Assembly (NCBI GenBank): GCA_002331185.1
Contig: DCYW01000003.1
Location: 1-15,756, forward strand
Length of the DNA stretch: 15,756 bases
Reading direction: 5' to 3'
Origin: Patescibacteria group bacterium UBA2100
Lineage (GTDB): Bacteria; Patescibacteriota; Minisyncoccia; Phycocordibacterales; UBA2100
Shown piece by piece: positions 14,740-15,756 of this stretch. The first letter of the stretch is position 1, and each line of letters starts with the position of its first letter. The notes below the pieces were generated by a model. It was not told where the DNA came from, searched no databases, and saw only the letters and a program-made list of their open reading frames with translations. The position numbers and the translations under genes were made by a program.

Positions 14740-15756
14740 TTACTCCGAGTCAGCTCGTACTTCAAAACCACCACTTTTTAAGTGTAGTTCACGTTCTGCT
14801 TCAGACATATCGTGATCTACCATTTCTGCAATGAGTTGAGTGAAAGAAACTCCGCGTTTCCAATTCAGTTTCTGTTCAGCATAACTAGGATCACCAAGTA
14901 ATGTTTCAACCTCGGTAGGACGATAGTAGCGCGGATCAACCGCAACAATTGTATTACCAGTCTTAATGTCAATACCCTTTTCATTCTCGCCAGTTCCTTT
15001 AAATTTCAATTTGATACCAATCCTATTGAATGCAATTTCGCAAAATTCTCGAACACTGTGTTGTTCGCCAGAGGCTAGAATATAATCGTCAGGAGTATTC
15101 TGTTGAAGCATGAGCCACATACCCTCCACATAGTCACGGGCGTGTCCCCAATCGCGTAGCGCATCCAAGTTCCCGAGATATAAGGTTTCCTGAATACCAA
15201 GTTTTATACGAGCGGCAGCACGAGTGATCTTGCGTGTTACAAAAGTCTCGCCTCGACGTGGTGATTCGTGATTAAAAAGAATACCTGTACTCGCATGTAA
15301 CCCATAGGCCTCGCGATAATTAATAGTAGTCCAATGAGCATAGAGTTTCGCAACACCATAAGGACTTCTTGGGTAAAAAGGAGTTTCTAGAGATTGAGGT
15401 GCTTTACTAGCACCAAACATTTCTGAAGTAGAGGCTTGGTAAAAACGAGTTTTCTTTTCGAGTCCAAGAATACGTAGTGCTTCAAGAAGACGCAGTGCAC
15501 CGAGTCCGTCAATGTCGCCAGTATATTCGGGAGTTTCAAACGAAACTTTTACATGGCTCATTGCGCCCAGATTATAGATCTCATCAGGTTGTATCTCTTG
15601 AATGATGCGAATGAGGCTAGTTGTTTCACTTAAGTCACCATAATGAAGAACAAGATGCCGATTTTTTTCTTCAGGTCCTTGGTATAAATGATCTATACGT
15701 TCTGTATTGAACGAGCTTGAGCGACGAATAATACCGTGAACCTCATAACCTTTTTC
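14740..15756 (-). CDS. gmd: GDP-mannose 4,6-dehydratase, N-terminus outside window
   Basis: This is an extended SDR that converts GDP-D-mannose to GDP-4-keto-6-deoxy-D-mannose. The visible 338 residues run off the right edge of the window; the frame stays open up to base 15756, and an internal ATG at 15561 is not the true start. The sequence upstream of it encodes YEVHGIIRRSSSFNTERIDH, HYGDLSE and EIYNLGAMSHV, all Gmd hallmarks. Downstream are STSEMFG with its catalytic Thr/Ser and Glu, PFYPRSPYGVAKLYAHW containing the YxxxK pair, NHESPRRGETFVTRKI, and RPTEVETLLGDP near the C-terminus. Only about 15-30 residues, including the NAD-binding GxxGxxG, are missing given the usual 350-370. It is the first visible gene of the minus-strand operon and supplies the common intermediate for Fcl and the ColD-like enzyme. 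Confidence 0.96.
   Translation of the reverse strand, partial: EKGYEVHGIIRRSSSFNTERIDHLYQGPEEKNRHLVLHYGDLSETTSLIRIIQEIQPDEIYNLGAMSHVKVSFETPEYTGDIDGLGALRLLEALRILGLEKKTRFYQASTSEMFGASKAPQSLETPFYPRSPYGVAKLYAHWTTINYREAYGLHASTGILFNHESPRRGETFVTRKITRAAARIKLGIQETLYLGNLDALRDWGHARDYVEGMWLMLQQNTPDDYILASGEQHSVREFCEIAFNRIGIKLKFKGTGENEKGIDIKTGNTIVAVDPRYYRPTEVETLLGDPSYAEQKLNWKRGVSFTQLIAEMVDHDMSEAERELHLKSGGFEVRADSE

Noticed and set aside
1..15756. Mobile elements, CRISPR arrays, tRNA or rRNA genes.
   Set aside because: Coding genes fill nearly the whole window; no transposase, direct-repeat array or RNA gene signature is seen in the gaps.

Overview
This window is a densely packed surface-polysaccharide (O-antigen, capsule or S-layer glycan) biosynthesis locus from a bacterium. 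Base composition is AT-rich. TGA is used as an ordinary stop in several genes, which argues against the recoded Gracilibacteria/Absconditabacteria. Genes are separated by 0-52 bp or overlap, and Shine-Dalgarno motifs are weak. This style fits a Patescibacteria/CPR lineage such as Parcubacteria, but that is only an inference from style; no phylogenetic marker is present.

Layout: bases 2-571 on the plus strand hold the C-terminal part of a GT4 glycosyltransferase. All 15 remaining genes lie on the minus strand and read from the right edge to base 568, apparently as one transcription unit whose promoter is outside the window. In transcription order they are: gmd (5'-truncated by the window), fcl, a ColD-like PLP enzyme, a GT2, a class I methyltransferase, a Wzx-type flippase, a GT-A-like protein (DUF1647-like), two GT2s, a GT4-like enzyme, an extended-SDR sugar-nucleotide dehydratase, an FkbM methyltransferase, a short GT-B glycosyltransferase, a DUF268 protein, a GT11 (alpha-1,2-fucosyltransferase family) and a final GT2. 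No gap exceeds 52 bp. I see no RNA gene, mobile element or CRISPR array.

How the genes fit together: Gmd converts GDP-mannose to GDP-4-keto-6-deoxymannose. Fcl turns this into GDP-L-fucose, the donor expected for the GT11 enzyme. The next gene encodes a DegT-fold protein in which the catalytic lysine is replaced by histidine, as in ColD, so it probably removes the 3-hydroxyl from the same intermediate rather than adding an amino group. The locus may therefore supply both fucose and a 3,6-dideoxyhexose such as colitose. Eight minus-strand glycosyltransferases or candidates could assemble the repeat unit, three methyltransferase-like proteins could decorate it, and the flippase would move the lipid-linked unit across the membrane. 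A polymerase (Wzy), an initiating phosphoglycosyltransferase and GDP-mannose synthesis genes are not seen here and may lie outside.

Overall this is a recognisable type of locus rather than a new kind of system. The most interesting point is the His-for-Lys dehydratase sitting in a fucose operon without a dedicated second reductase.
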